Shown: positions 42,317 through 50,457, counted from the stretch's first letter. The stretch is 64,000 nucleotides of DNA from Nonomuraea gerenzanensis (GCF_020215645.1 NZ_CP084058.1:11400501-11464500); one strand, 5' to 3'. The notes: generated by a model not told the origin, from the sequence alone. Made by a program: numbers and translations.

Positions 42317-43564
42317 GTGAGCGATCAGAGGAAGAAGCTGCCGGCGTGGGCTGTCCGCTTGAAGGCGGAGCGAAAAGCGCGCTTCTGGTCCCAGAAGGAC
42401 ATGGCAAGACAGCTTGTTGAGGCTGCTCCTCCTGATCTGCGGCTTCCGCAGCGAACGTCCATCATGCGGGAGATGCGTGATTGGGAGGCTGGGAGGTGGA
42501 AGCCGAGCGACATATACCGGCGCTTGTACGCCATCGCGTTCGGCATGGATGAGTTGGATCTCTTCGCCGATCCATGCAAGCCGTCAGGGAAGAGCCCTGA
42601 GGAGGTTCTCGCGTCGATCATGCCGGACGGTGACCCGCTTGTGCCTCTTGCTCTCAAGGCTGGCCGCCGAGTTGGGAAGAGCATCGTCGACGACTTGACT
42701 GCCCGCGTTCACAGCTTGCGGCTAGCCGACGATGTGCTCGGGGGTGAGGACCTGATCGGCCCAGCCTTTCGTGAGCTGGATGCCGCGGTGCGGGTCTACC
42801 GGGAGTCGATCCACACTGAGGACACTGGCCGCAAGCTTCTGACTGTCATTGGTGAATGCGCGCAGATCGCTGGATGGGTAGCCTCTGACGCCGGCGAGCA
42901 TGGTCAGGCCGAGCAAACGTATGCCCTCGGTATAAGCGCTGCACGAGAGGCGGGGGACGCTGTCCTCGAATCCAACCTAATCGGCTCTCTCGCCTATCAG
43001 ATGTCCAACATAGGGGATACGGGCAATGCGGTAGCGCTGGCCGAGGCAGCGGTAAAGACAGCCGGACGACACTCTCCAGGCCGCGCCCGTGCTCTTGCTT
43101 GGGATCGCCTGGCCTGGGCTCATGCCCGAGACAACGATGCTCAGTCCGCAATGCGTGCCCTCGGGGAGGCCAGCACTGCTCTGGGCGGCGACCGCGTGCA
43201 GGACACCCCTGGCTATCTTTATTGGGTGGATGCGGGAGAGCTCCAGGTTATGGAGGCCAGGGTCTACACCGAGTTGCGTCGCCCGCTCCGAGCGGTACCT
43301 CTCCTATCGGATGTACTGGCTCGGTACGACGCCACCCACACGCGAGAGCTGGCTCTGTATCTGTCATGGCTGGCGGTGGCGCTCACAGACGCGAACGAAC
43401 CGGAGGAAGCAGCGCATACCGCCCGCCGGATGCTTGAACTATCCGGAGATGTGGCAAGCGACCGTACACACACTCGCTCCTTGGTTGTGCTCAGCAGGCT
43501 AGAAACGTACGCAGATGTGCCGCAGGTGCGGGAACTGCTCACGGACTATCCACTCGGCGCATAA
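42317..43564 (+). CDS. HTH-TPR transcriptional regulator
   Basis: The 415-residue protein starts with an XRE-like HTH domain at residues 10-70 (AERKARFWSQKDMARQLVEA, then REWEAG-type RDWEAGRWKP) followed by about 300 residues of helical repeats of TPR character (AEQTYALGISAAREAGDAVL). Proteins of this plan control secondary-metabolite and peptide gene sets in actinomycetes, often by sensing small peptides through the TPR part. It is divergent from the cargo operon and ends at a strong terminator. GTG at 42317 follows GAGGTG. Confidence 0.82.
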   Translation: MSDQRKKLPAWAVRLKAERKARFWSQKDMARQLVEAAPPDLRLPQRTSIMREMRDWEAGRWKPSDIYRRLYAIAFGMDELDLFADPCKPSGKSPEEVLASIMPDGDPLVPLALKAGRRVGKSIVDDLTARVHSLRLADDVLGGEDLIGPAFRELDAAVRVYRESIHTEDTGRKLLTVIGECAQIAGWVASDAGEHGQAEQTYALGISAAREAGDAVLESNLIGSLAYQMSNIGDTGNAVALAEAAVKTAGRHSPGRARALAWDRLAWAHARDNDAQSAMRALGEASTALGGDRVQDTPGYLYWVDAGELQVMEARVYTELRRPLRAVPLLSDVLARYDATHTRELALYLSWLAVALTDANEPEEAAHTARRMLELSGDVASDRTHTRSLVVLSRLETYADVPQVRELLTDYPLGA

Positions 43565-43596
43565 CCCTTCAACGGGCCTAGATACTTTGGAAAGCA

Positions 43597-43632
43597 GAAA
43601 GGGCCCGGAGGAATCCTCCGAGCCCTTTCTTG
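43597..43632. terminator. Bidirectional terminator at right edge of cargo cassette
   Basis: AGAAAGGGC-C-CGGAGGA pairs with TCCTCCG-A-GCCCTTTCT (one mismatch) and is followed by TTGTT. It separates the regulator gene from the leftward genes beyond. Confidence 0.8.
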
Positions 43633-43641
43633 TTCAGTCCT

Positions 43642-43725
43642 CTACTTCGCCAGCTTAAAGCCGAGCAGTAGACCGGCGATGAAAGTAATCAAGCAGGGAA
43701 CGATGATTGCTTCATCGAAGCTCAT
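43642..43725 (-). CDS. 27-residue membrane peptide
   Basis: ATG at 43725 (or 43731) after AAGGGATG encodes MSFDEAIIVPCLITFIAGLL followed by LGFKLAK. A single membrane helix with a short acidic start and basic end fills almost the whole peptide. Similar tiny membrane peptides occur in many phages; function is unknown. Confidence 0.5.
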   Translation of the reverse strand: MSFDEAIIVPCLITFIAGLLLGFKLAK

Positions 43726-43734
43726 GGCCATCCC

Positions 43735-44301
43735 TTACTTGTCCAGAATGACCTTGAATATCTGGTTCGCGGCCGTGTGGTAGAGGCAGATGCCTTCGGG
43801 GCGGGTCCAGCCCGGAACGGCTTTGGAGCCATTGAGCGCCAGGTCCAGGAGCGCGGTCTCCACACTGATCAGACTGTACGGGCCTTGGTAGAGCACGGGC
43901 ACGACGCCCAGGCCCGGCACCGAGGTGCCTGCCGCGAGCTGGGTGCTCCACTTCGCAGTGTTGAAGAGGCTGAACCGCTTCTCCTTGAGCCCGTACGTCC
44001 TCTGGATGCCGGCGCCCCACCACTCGCCGTGGTGTCGTCCAGGGCCCAGCTCGGCGACCAGGCCGTCGCGGTGCTCACGAACCCACGCCGCGAAGCCGTA
44101 GTTGTCCTCCGACTGCCAGGTGGCATCATCGAGTCCCCGCGGCCCCATCGGCAGGAGTCTCTTGCGGCTCTGGGCACCCACCTGGCCATCCTCGGTGATG
44201 ACGATCGCAGCATTGGTGCCGTCGAGCTTCTCAGTGATCACGCAGTCCTTGAAGAGCCTGGGTGTCTTCGGCCACGGGTGAAAAGTGATCTCAGTAGTCA
44301 T
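43735..44301 (-). CDS. RNA ligase family protein
   Basis: The 188-residue protein has the nucleotidyltransferase signature EKLDGTNAAIVI near residue 24, whose Lys accepts AMP, the motif HGEWWG near residue 90, and EGICLYHTAANQIFKVILD at the C-terminus containing motif IV (EG) and motif V (FKV). It lacks a C-terminal extension, so it is a minimal ligase of the Rnl2 type. Phage RNA ligases can repair tRNAs cut by host anticodon nucleases, which fits a phage that carries its own tRNA genes. Confidence 0.85.
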   Translation of the reverse strand: MTTEITFHPWPKTPRLFKDCVITEKLDGTNAAIVITEDGQVGAQSRKRLLPMGPRGLDDATWQSEDNYGFAAWVREHRDGLVAELGPGRHHGEWWGAGIQRTYGLKEKRFSLFNTAKWSTQLAAGTSVPGLGVVPVLYQGPYSLISVETALLDLALNGSKAVPGWTRPEGICLYHTAANQIFKVILDK

Positions 44302-44511
44302 TCAACCTCCCGGTAGTAGTTGCCTTGGTCCCCATATCCATGAGTTCATCCACCACGGCCCGCCCTTCGTGTGACCGCAGGTGAGGCACATGGTGGGCAT
44401 CCATCGCCCCTCCACATCGCGGATGTAATGGGGATGGGTGGCGTAGTGGCCTGGCTCGATCAAGCAAGGGCTCCCCGGATGCCCAGGGAGCCACCAGCAG
44501 AAGTCCGGCAT
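44302..44511 (-). CDS. Small Cys/His/Trp-rich protein (69 aa)
   Basis: The stop TGA directly abuts the ATG of the RNA ligase gene. From ATG at 44511 the product starts MPDFCWWLPGHPGSPCL and continues with HYATHPHYIRDVEG and CLTCGHTK, so it can bind zinc. Ribosome site is weak and the start is uncertain. No family is recognised. Confidence 0.55.
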   Translation of the reverse strand: MPDFCWWLPGHPGSPCLIEPGHYATHPHYIRDVEGRWMPTMCLTCGHTKGGPWWMNSWIWGPRQLLPGG

Positions 44512-44525
44512 GCAGGGCTGCAAGC

Positions 44526-44858
44526 TCAGCCGCCACCACTGCTTGAGCGAGAGCCGAACCCGCCACGCTGTATTACGGTCCCGGTACGGCTCTTGATGCC
44601 TGTATTGGCTGGCCGGACGGTTGTTCCGCCTCTCACATAGCCACTGGAGTAATTGCCGCCGTAGTACCACATGTATGTGTTGTGGGATCCGCCGCTGCAG
44701 TAGCGGTCATCTACGACTCGATACCCATCGCCAACTGGGTTGCGTTCCACGCAGTCAGCGGTGACATCGGAAGTGCCACATCCGGACATGACTAAAGCGG
44801 CGACGGTTCCCACCGTGAACAGTTTTACGTCACGGCTTACTTTCCGCCTTAATGTCAC
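44526..44858 (-). CDS. Lipoprotein
   Basis: The 110-residue protein has a basic start, a hydrophobic helix and a lipobox-like ALVMSGCGTS at about residues 21-30, so it is probably a membrane-anchored lipoprotein. The mature part is rich in Gly, Tyr and Ser with two Cys residues (RYCSGGSHNTYMWYYGGNY). GTG overlaps the upstream stop by four bases (GTGA). An exported phage lipoprotein often blocks superinfection; this role is inferred. Confidence 0.65.
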   Translation of the reverse strand: MTLRRKVSRDVKLFTVGTVAALVMSGCGTSDVTADCVERNPVGDGYRVVDDRYCSGGSHNTYMWYYGGNYSSGYVRGGTTVRPANTGIKSRTGTVIQRGGFGSRSSSGGG

Positions 44859-45379
44859 TCGTGCTCGTAGGTTTCGACGGCGATGCGGTCGCGGTATACG
44901 GTCACCTGGGCGTGGTCGCCGAACTTCTCATACAGCAGCTCTTCAAAGTGGCCCTTTTCCATGGCGTGTGTCAGCTCTGAGAAGGCGTCATAGTCGTCAT
45001 GGCGGGGGATCTCGTCTCCGTACTTCTCCCACCTGCCTCCCCAAGAACCTTCATTTCTCACCCATCGCCTTGGATAGCCGCCCTCGATGAATACGCTGTA
45101 GATCGTGTGATACTCGTCGTCGTCCCACTCGTCTGCCGCTGCCTCCGCCCGGTCATTGACCTTGATCTCCGGGACATGAACGTCAAACTCGCAAACGTCG
45201 CCATCGTTGAAGTAGGGCGTGTACTGCTCCCAACGAATGGCCTCCACTCGAGGCGACTCGACCAATGGGCGGAGCAGTTCACTGAACCGTTCCTCGCCCC
45301 ACTGCTCAACGCCAGCGCTCGATCGGGGAAAGACAGGCTCGCCCACAATGGGCAGGCCGGCAAGAGTGCTATTGGTCAT
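44855..45379 (-). CDS. Hypothetical acidic protein (174 aa)
   Basis: The product (MTNSTLAGLPIVGEPVFPRS and onward) is acidic with a Tyr/Trp-rich middle. No family is recognised. It is coupled to both neighbours by short overlaps. Confidence 0.6.
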   Translation of the reverse strand: MTNSTLAGLPIVGEPVFPRSSAGVEQWGEERFSELLRPLVESPRVEAIRWEQYTPYFNDGDVCEFDVHVPEIKVNDRAEAAADEWDDDEYHTIYSVFIEGGYPRRWVRNEGSWGGRWEKYGDEIPRHDDYDAFSELTHAMEKGHFEELLYEKFGDHAQVTVYRDRIAVETYEHE

Positions 45380-45746
45380 TACGCTCCTTCAGAAGGGTGG
45401 AGAGGGGGACTTCCTTGAGGACACTGCCCGACATCCAGGCCTGGATCGGCATGCCGTCGATATAGTCCTTCGGGCTGGGGATCCAGCCGAGATCCTCAAG
45501 GATGTGTTGCTCTGCGATGAGTCGGACAGGCACTTCAACAGACTTGCTGTTCTTCTGCACAGTGATGGTGGTACCGAAAAGTTCTTGGCACAGCCACACG
45601 CCAAGGGTGTGGTGATAGATACTGCGATGCCTTACGTCGCCAATTACTTTCTTAGATGAGTCGATGAACTCATGAATGGGAAGGTAGTCAGAGACTTCTC
45701 CTCCCCATCGCCGCGTGCACGACTTAGCGTGGTAGTAAGAGTTCAC
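45369..45746 (-). CDS. DUF6915-like protein
   Basis: The 125-residue protein shows the pattern NSYYHAKSCTRRWGG, DYLPIHEFIDSSKK, RHRSIYHHTLGVWLCQELFG and EQHILEDLGWIPS, which matches a conserved phage/plasmid family of unknown function (DUF6915 type). Its conserved histidines could be catalytic or metal-binding. GTG overlaps the upstream stop. Confidence 0.7.
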   Translation of the reverse strand: MNSYYHAKSCTRRWGGEVSDYLPIHEFIDSSKKVIGDVRHRSIYHHTLGVWLCQELFGTTITVQKNSKSVEVPVRLIAEQHILEDLGWIPSPKDYIDGMPIQAWMSGSVLKEVPLSTLLKERNDQ

Positions 45747-46108
45747 AGATGCTGCTCGATGAGATCGGCGATCTCAGCGAAGCTCAGGCCGTTGTCGTTG
45801 TGGCCAGCGGCTGAGCTGGAAACATAGTCGGGGCCTTTGACGTGGGGAAGTTCGGGGTTGCTACAGTCGAGGCCTGCCCACTCGCGTACACGCCGGTCCT
45901 CGACGACCGTGTACGAGTTGCCGAACCAGACGATGCCATCGTCATCCACCCTGCGCTTGATCACCCCTCGCTTCTCCGCGATATCGCACAGAACTCCAAG
46001 GCAGCAGTAGCCTCCTGTCTCGGGGTCGAAAAGCCTGGCCTGGGCCTGCTTGTATGCGCCACTCCTCAGCGCCGCCAGCCACTCCGCCTTAACCTCGGGA
46101 TTCATCAT
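45743..46108 (-). CDS. Conserved phage hypothetical protein (121 aa)
   Basis: The pattern EWLAALRSGAYKQAQARL followed by GGYCCLGVLCDIA is a recurrent phage family of unknown function. The C-terminus is a helix ending SFAEIADLIEQHL. The start overlaps the upstream stop (ATGATGA). Confidence 0.75.
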   Translation of the reverse strand: MMNPEVKAEWLAALRSGAYKQAQARLFDPETGGYCCLGVLCDIAEKRGVIKRRVDDDGIVWFGNSYTVVEDRRVREWAGLDCSNPELPHVKGPDYVSSSAAGHNDNGLSFAEIADLIEQHL

Positions 46109-46548
46109 GCGGACTCCAGTTCCTTAGCGGTCTTTCTCGTGCGGGTCTTTTTTGGCTCTACGGCCTTCTGTTCTTCCGTGCGCTTCCAAGGCTTGATCTC
46201 GGGAACTTCGTCCTTGACGAAAACGGCGTCAATGTCGCCGTTCTTGTAGTGGATGAACATCTCCGGCTTTGCACCCATCCAAGGCCACTGCCAGCGCTCA
46301 ATCAGACGTATCGGCGTGCCGTAGTAGGAAGGCTCCTCATCGCCCTCATCATCTCCCCATTTATCGGACCAGCGATTTCCACAGCAGGGGCAGTCACCGG
46401 CTCCGTCAAAATAGAGTCCCAGTTCCTCGGCTGTCGAGTTTGCCGCCTTGGCGGAATCGGCTTCGATCACAACGAGGGCGCTGATGCCGCTGTCCTGGTA
46501 GTCGAAGTGGCCATATGAGTTGTTCTGGGAGTACTCAAAGAAAGGCAA
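46105..46548 (-). CDS. Hypothetical zinc-binding protein (147 aa)
   Basis: The product contains GDCPCCGNRWSDKWGD near residue 52, a likely zinc site, and ends in a basic Lys/Arg/Thr tail (EPKKTRTRKTAKELE). No family is recognised. Confidence 0.6.
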   Translation of the reverse strand: MPFFEYSQNNSYGHFDYQDSGISALVVIEADSAKAANSTAEELGLYFDGAGDCPCCGNRWSDKWGDDEGDEEPSYYGTPIRLIERWQWPWMGAKPEMFIHYKNGDIDAVFVKDEVPEIKPWKRTEEQKAVEPKKTRTRKTAKELESA

Positions 46549-46559
46549 GCGGTTTTCCT

Positions 46560-46736
46560 TCAGTTGTCGGCAGTCAGGAGAATTGCGGTGCTGGCGAATG
46601 TGATCGCGCTGACGATCAGGACGTACCAGGTGATGAACCAGGCAATGCCTTCAACGTCGAAGGCCAGTGCGGTAACGGCGAGCGCGAACATGATGCCCGC
46701 CACAATGAGAGAGAAGACTTTCTGCCCTCTGGTCAT
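46560..46736 (-). CDS. Small membrane protein (58 aa)
   Basis: ATG at 46736 follows AAGGAATAG and opens MTRGQKVFSLIVAGIMFALA; two membrane helices fill the protein. It overlaps the end of the DNA polymerase gene region by only the ribosome site. Function is unknown. Confidence 0.65.
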   Translation of the reverse strand: MTRGQKVFSLIVAGIMFALAVTALAFDVEGIAWFITWYVLIVSAITFASTAILLTADN

Positions 46737-46738
46737 GT

Positions 46739-48535
46739 CTATTCCTTCATGTAGAGGCTTCCCCAAGATCGCCTACCGATTTCGGGGTCAGTCGCTATAT
46801 CGACACCTCGCAACGTCATTTGCATGTGGTGTGCAATCGACTGAGAAAGTTCCTTCGCCTCGTCTTGAGGCAGTGAGCAGACGACCTCATCGTGGATTGG
46901 CAGTCTGAGATAGTCTGTGAGGCCTGCTTTATCGAGGTTGAGGAGTGCCATGCCGAGCACGTCGCGGCTGCTCGACTGAATCATGTAGTTCAGCGCCGAG
47001 TACGGCCTTGTGCGGTCAACAGGAAGAACTCGTCCTGTGATTGTCGTTATGAAGCCGTCTCGTCGTGCGAGTCGCTGCAGCTTTTTCGAGTAGGCCGATA
47101 CACCCTGGTAGGTGGCGTCAAAGGCCTTGCCGACCCGCTCACACACGGAGAGAGGTAGGCCAGTTGCTTCCGCGAGGGCCTTGGAGCCTCCGCCGTACAC
47201 GCGCTGGAAGTTCGCCAGCTTGCCGACCTTCCTGTCTACGCCTGCGGCGTCTGCGGTCATCTGATGGAGATCGGCGCCCGAGGCAAACGCCTCGCGCATC
47301 ACCGGATCTTCAGACAGGGCTGCCAGGACTCTCAGCTCCATGGCGATGTAGTCGATGGAGCCGATGACGTGCCCTTGCTCGGCGAGGAAGGCACTTCGGA
47401 TCATGTGCTCTCCGGAGGGGAGAGTTTGAAGCGCCGGCCTCGTGATACTCATCCGGCCTGTACGAGCCTGGAGTGAGTTGATGCTGCAGTGAATGCGGTC
47501 TCGCGAGTCCTTCAGCTCGAGGAAGGCGTCAACGTATGTCACTCGCCACTTCGATGCCCGCCGCGCCTTCTGGATCGCCTCGGCGAGCTGGTTGCCCTCT
47601 GCTGCTAGGGCCTCGAGTTCCCGCTTGTCCGCCTGCGCCTGGCCAGTCGCGGTGAACTTCCTGGGCACCCAACCGTCCCTCATGAGGGCCTCTGCTACCT
47701 GCTTGGGCGAGTTGACGTTCTCCAGTCCGAGAGCTGCTGCTCTGTCCTCGTACAGCTCTTGCTCGTCGAGCAGCTCGTCACTGAGTTGTTCCAGGTACTC
47801 CGTGTCTACGAGGAAGCCTCGGCGCTCCATGTGCGCGCATACGCGGGCGAGCTGGTGTTCGTACGCCACCAATTTTCGTGAGCTGGTGGGTACCCGCCGT
47901 TCGAGCTTCTGAGCCAGGATCGAGGCGAGGATGGGATCCATGCCTGCGTACAGTTGGTAGCCCTCGTGTTCGAGGGGTACGGAGCCCCAGAACCTCGCCT
48001 TAGTGGTCTTCAGCTCCTTCGCCATGCGGGCGACTGAGCCTTTGACATCCTGGGCTGTGGCGTGGTCGACGAACGCGGCCGTCAGCTCTTCCAGGCCGTG
48101 ACCGATACCGCCTTCATGTGCTGCTCGCGGGTCAATGAGGTGGCTGAGTATGCGGCTATCGGTGGTCTTCCTGTAGGTGAGCTCCAGGGGTACGCCGAGG
48201 TGCTCATCTGCCGTCAGGAGATCAAAGGTCGCGTTGTGGCAGTGGAGCCGCTCAGCGATCTCAAGCGTTCGGCGCGCGTACCAGGCGTAGCGCGCTCCCT
48301 TCTCGATGGGCAGGACCCACGACTCGCGTGAGTTACCGAACTGGGCAAGTCGCACTCGGAAGCCTGGAGAGTAGATGTTCAGTCCGGTGGTTTCGGTGTC
48401 GAACCCGAGCACTGGGTTTCTTACCGCCCACTCAGCGAACAGCCGGAGGTCTTCCTCGTCCTCGGTGACATTGATCCGGACGGGCGAACCGCGGATGCGG
48501 TAGTGAAGTTGCCTTATGGTGCCTCCCGCAGGCAT
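46739..48535 (-). CDS. polA: Family A DNA polymerase with 3'-5' exonuclease domain
   Basis: The 598-residue protein has a DEDD-type exonuclease domain (VLGFDTETTGLN near residue 43) and the polymerase motifs: A (GSIDYIAMELRVLAAL, about 388), B (RKVGKLANFQRVYGGG, about 435) and C (LPIHDEVVCSLP, about 541). It lacks the 5' nuclease domain of host Pol I. It is the likely replicative polymerase of the phage. ATG at 48535 is taken as start, though its ribosome site is weak. A hairpin lies just upstream. Confidence 0.95.
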   Translation of the reverse strand: MPAGGTIRQLHYRIRGSPVRINVTEDEEDLRLFAEWAVRNPVLGFDTETTGLNIYSPGFRVRLAQFGNSRESWVLPIEKGARYAWYARRTLEIAERLHCHNATFDLLTADEHLGVPLELTYRKTTDSRILSHLIDPRAAHEGGIGHGLEELTAAFVDHATAQDVKGSVARMAKELKTTKARFWGSVPLEHEGYQLYAGMDPILASILAQKLERRVPTSSRKLVAYEHQLARVCAHMERRGFLVDTEYLEQLSDELLDEQELYEDRAAALGLENVNSPKQVAEALMRDGWVPRKFTATGQAQADKRELEALAAEGNQLAEAIQKARRASKWRVTYVDAFLELKDSRDRIHCSINSLQARTGRMSITRPALQTLPSGEHMIRSAFLAEQGHVIGSIDYIAMELRVLAALSEDPVMREAFASGADLHQMTADAAGVDRKVGKLANFQRVYGGGSKALAEATGLPLSVCERVGKAFDATYQGVSAYSKKLQRLARRDGFITTITGRVLPVDRTRPYSALNYMIQSSSRDVLGMALLNLDKAGLTDYLRLPIHDEVVCSLPQDEAKELSQSIAHHMQMTLRGVDIATDPEIGRRSWGSLYMKE

Positions 48536-48541
48536 GAAGAA

Positions 48542-48566
48542 GGAGGCCGACTCAGCGCCGGCCTCC
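48542..48566 (-). terminator. Intergenic hairpin upstream of DNA polymerase gene
   Basis: GGAGGCCG (48542-48549) pairs with CGGCCTCC (48559-48566) over 8 bp. It overlaps the region where the polymerase ribosome site is expected, so it might also modulate translation. Confidence 0.5.
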
Positions 48567-48586
48567 CTCGATCGGTCAACGAGTGA

Positions 48587-49036
48587 CTACTTGACCCACA
48601 CCGGGGAGCACTGCTCGTTCTTGTCCTCGGCGGGACAGAAGTAGGCCTTCCATGCGCCCTTGGCCGATGTGCCGGTCCGATACGTCATCTCGCCGTGCTG
48701 GCACGTCTTGCTGGCCACGCCGGGCGGGTTCGAGCGGGAGGCAGTGCGGCCGCCTGACGAGCCGCCCGTGCTGAACGCGGCGGCGGCCTTGGTGACCTTG
48801 TGCTGCAGCCCCTTGGAGTACACCTCGTCAAGGGTGTCCTCGGCTTCGTCAACGCTGCCCGCGTGGATCACGATCCACGGGGCCTCAAAACCAGGGCCGC
48901 CCTTCAGAGTGATGACGACCTTGCCATCGTCGGTCAGCGTCAAGGACTTCCTTTCTTTCGTCGACTCATCCCATGGCATCTCATCGCCCTCAGGATCATC
49001 AAAGTTGAACGGGTCATCGAGGAATGGGTCGTGCAT
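48587..49036 (-). CDS. Hypothetical protein with C-terminal zinc element (149 aa)
   Basis: ATG at 49036 opens MHDPFLDDPFNFDDPEGDEM, an acidic start, then a beta-rich core (LTLTDDGKVVITLKGGPGFE) and a C-terminal part with TCQHGEMTYR and YFCPAEDKNEQC. Its position before the polymerase gene and the domain plan suggest a replication accessory or ssDNA-binding protein, but no family is recognised with confidence. Confidence 0.65.
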   Translation of the reverse strand: MHDPFLDDPFNFDDPEGDEMPWDESTKERKSLTLTDDGKVVITLKGGPGFEAPWIVIHAGSVDEAEDTLDEVYSKGLQHKVTKAAAAFSTGGSSGGRTASRSNPPGVASKTCQHGEMTYRTGTSAKGAWKAYFCPAEDKNEQCSPVWVK

Positions 49037-49044
49037 ACTCGCCC

Positions 49045-49260
49045 CTACAGGGAGTCGGTGACGTACTCGGCGCGCGGGGGCAGCTTCACCGACCGCGCAT
49101 ACAGCGCGTTGTCGAGGTCGCTGAAGAAGTCCTCTGCGGGGCCGGTGTAGTTCTCCCGGGTATTGGTGGGGAACCAAGTCAGAACGCCGCGCAGTTGCTG
49201 CGCTTCAGCCTCGGTGAGTTCGATGGTGATCGTGCGCGTCGTGGATTCAGTGGTCTTCAT
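49045..49260 (-). CDS. Small protein (71 aa), paralogue of next upstream gene
   Basis: The product (TRTITIELTEAEAQQLRGVL) matches the upstream gene product in its first 20 residues and again at its C-terminus (PPRAEYV versus GKRADYI). Tandem duplication is likely. ATG at 49260 follows AAGGAGA. Confidence 0.65.
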   Translation of the reverse strand: MKTTESTTRTITIELTEAEAQQLRGVLTWFPTNTRENYTGPAEDFFSDLDNALYARSVKLPPRAEYVTDSL

Positions 49261-49282
49261 AAGGTCTCCTTGAGGTGGTGGA

Positions 49283-49489
49283 TTAGCGGATGTAGTCGGC
49301 GCGCTTGCCGTAGCCGATCTTGAGGTTGTAGAAGGCATCGGAGTACTTGCTGGAAAGCTTGTAGTACTTATCCGACGGCGACTCGCTCGACTTCACCGGG
49401 TAGAAGACGATGAGCGAGTGCAGCTCCTGGACCTCGTCCTCGGTCAGCTCGAGCGTGATAGTGCGGGCGTTCTTCTCGGAAACGTTCAT
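49283..49489 (-). CDS. Small protein (68 aa), paralogue of next downstream gene
   Basis: The product (ARTITLELTEDEVQELHSLI) shares its plan with the downstream gene: a beta-alpha start, an aromatic middle and a C-terminal (R)A(D/E)Y. Its ATG overlaps the stop of the upstream membrane peptide gene. Function is unknown. Confidence 0.65.
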   Translation of the reverse strand: MNVSEKNARTITLELTEDEVQELHSLIVFYPVKSSESPSDKYYKLSSKYSDAFYNLKIGYGKRADYIR

Positions 49490-49572
49490 GACTTCCAATC
49501 CCTGAAGTAGAGGTACTCGATCAAAGAGACAACGCAGAACACAATGAAGAGTCCGATGACGAACTCAGGCAC
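49486..49572 (-). CDS. 28-residue membrane peptide
   Basis: GTG at 49572 encodes PEFVIGLFIVFCVVSLIEYL and then YFRDWKS, a single membrane helix with a polar tail. It overlaps the upstream stop and the downstream ATG by four bases each, a layout typical of real coupled genes. No strong ribosome site is seen. Confidence 0.5.
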   Translation of the reverse strand: MPEFVIGLFIVFCVVSLIEYLYFRDWKS

Positions 49573-49774
49573 GCTTTGCTGACACCGTGAGCGCGTGGTT
49601 GAAGAGCTGGTCGGTGTACCACTGCGCCTGATACTCATCGAAGCCAGCGTCCACGAAGGTCTTCTTGATCTGCATCATCTCCTGCGCGAAGGCGCTCATG
49701 GGGTGCTCCACCTCCACGCCAAGAGCACGGGCGACGAGATTGGTGAGGTCCTTCTCAAACTGCTCGTTGTTCAT
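49565..49774 (-). CDS. Hypothetical helical protein (69 aa)
   Basis: The product (MNNEQFEKDLTNLVARALGV and onward) is helical with a conserved-looking DAGFDEYQAQWYTDQLF segment. No family is recognised. It overlaps the following membrane peptide gene by eight bases. Confidence 0.65.
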   Translation of the reverse strand: MNNEQFEKDLTNLVARALGVEVEHPMSAFAQEMMQIKKTFVDAGFDEYQAQWYTDQLFNHALTVSAKRA

Positions 49775-49791
49775 TCCTGCTCCTCATAGCC

Positions 49792-50457
49792 TTAGTAATT
49801 CGTTGATGTGTGCTGCTGGGCTTGAGCGTTGCTCATGGCCTTTCGGGCGCCGGGGCCTTCGTAGTCCCAAGGGGTGCCGGCGCGAGTGCTGCGTGTGCCC
49901 TCATTGAGGTAGAGAGTCACCAGGCGAAGAGCATGGCTGATGTACTTCTGCTCCTGACTAGTGAGGTCCTCACGGTCCCGGTACTTCTTCTCAATGACCC
50001 GCAAATGAGACGGGCGGAGCTTGGCGACAGCCGCTTCTACATCGAACATGTCGGCGTAGATTTGCGTGTGCGCGGCCCAGAGCTCGAGCTCTTCGCCGAA
50101 GGCCTCTAGCGAATCTTCCTGCCCGTCCCACTCTGGCTGCTTCCAGCCGTTGGGCCAGTTTCCTGGGTCGTAGTACCGGCTCAGGAGTGTTTTGACTTCG
50201 TCGGCCGAGTACACGTACTCGTCGTAGAAGTGCAAGATGCGGCTGGCTTCATTCTGGCAGTGCCGGTATCCTGCCCGCTTCATCGCTTCGTAGAGCAGCC
50301 CGCCACTGATGCTGCGATACCGCTGAGGCTGCTCGCACATGTCGAGCATGATTGCCTGCGCGATGTCCTCTGTCTCGAATCGCTGATAGCTATTCGCTAC
50401 GATCCGAGCCGCACTGACTGCGTCGTCCCAATACTGGGATGGATCGTAGTCTCGCAC
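49792..50457 (-). CDS. Sigma-factor-like DNA-binding protein
   Basis: The 221-residue protein has an N-terminal helical part (RFETEDIAQAIMLDMCEQPQ) that recalls sigma region 2 and a C-terminal helical part (LRPSHLRVIEKKYRDREDLT) that recalls region 4. It may direct RNA polymerase to phage promoters, but the similarity is by eye and weak. GTG at 50457 directly follows the stop of the metallophosphoesterase gene. Confidence 0.5.
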   Translation of the reverse strand: MRDYDPSQYWDDAVSAARIVANSYQRFETEDIAQAIMLDMCEQPQRYRSISGGLLYEAMKRAGYRHCQNEASRILHFYDEYVYSADEVKTLLSRYYDPGNWPNGWKQPEWDGQEDSLEAFGEELELWAAHTQIYADMFDVEAAVAKLRPSHLRVIEKKYRDREDLTSQEQKYISHALRLVTLYLNEGTRSTRAGTPWDYEGPGARKAMSNAQAQQHTSTNY

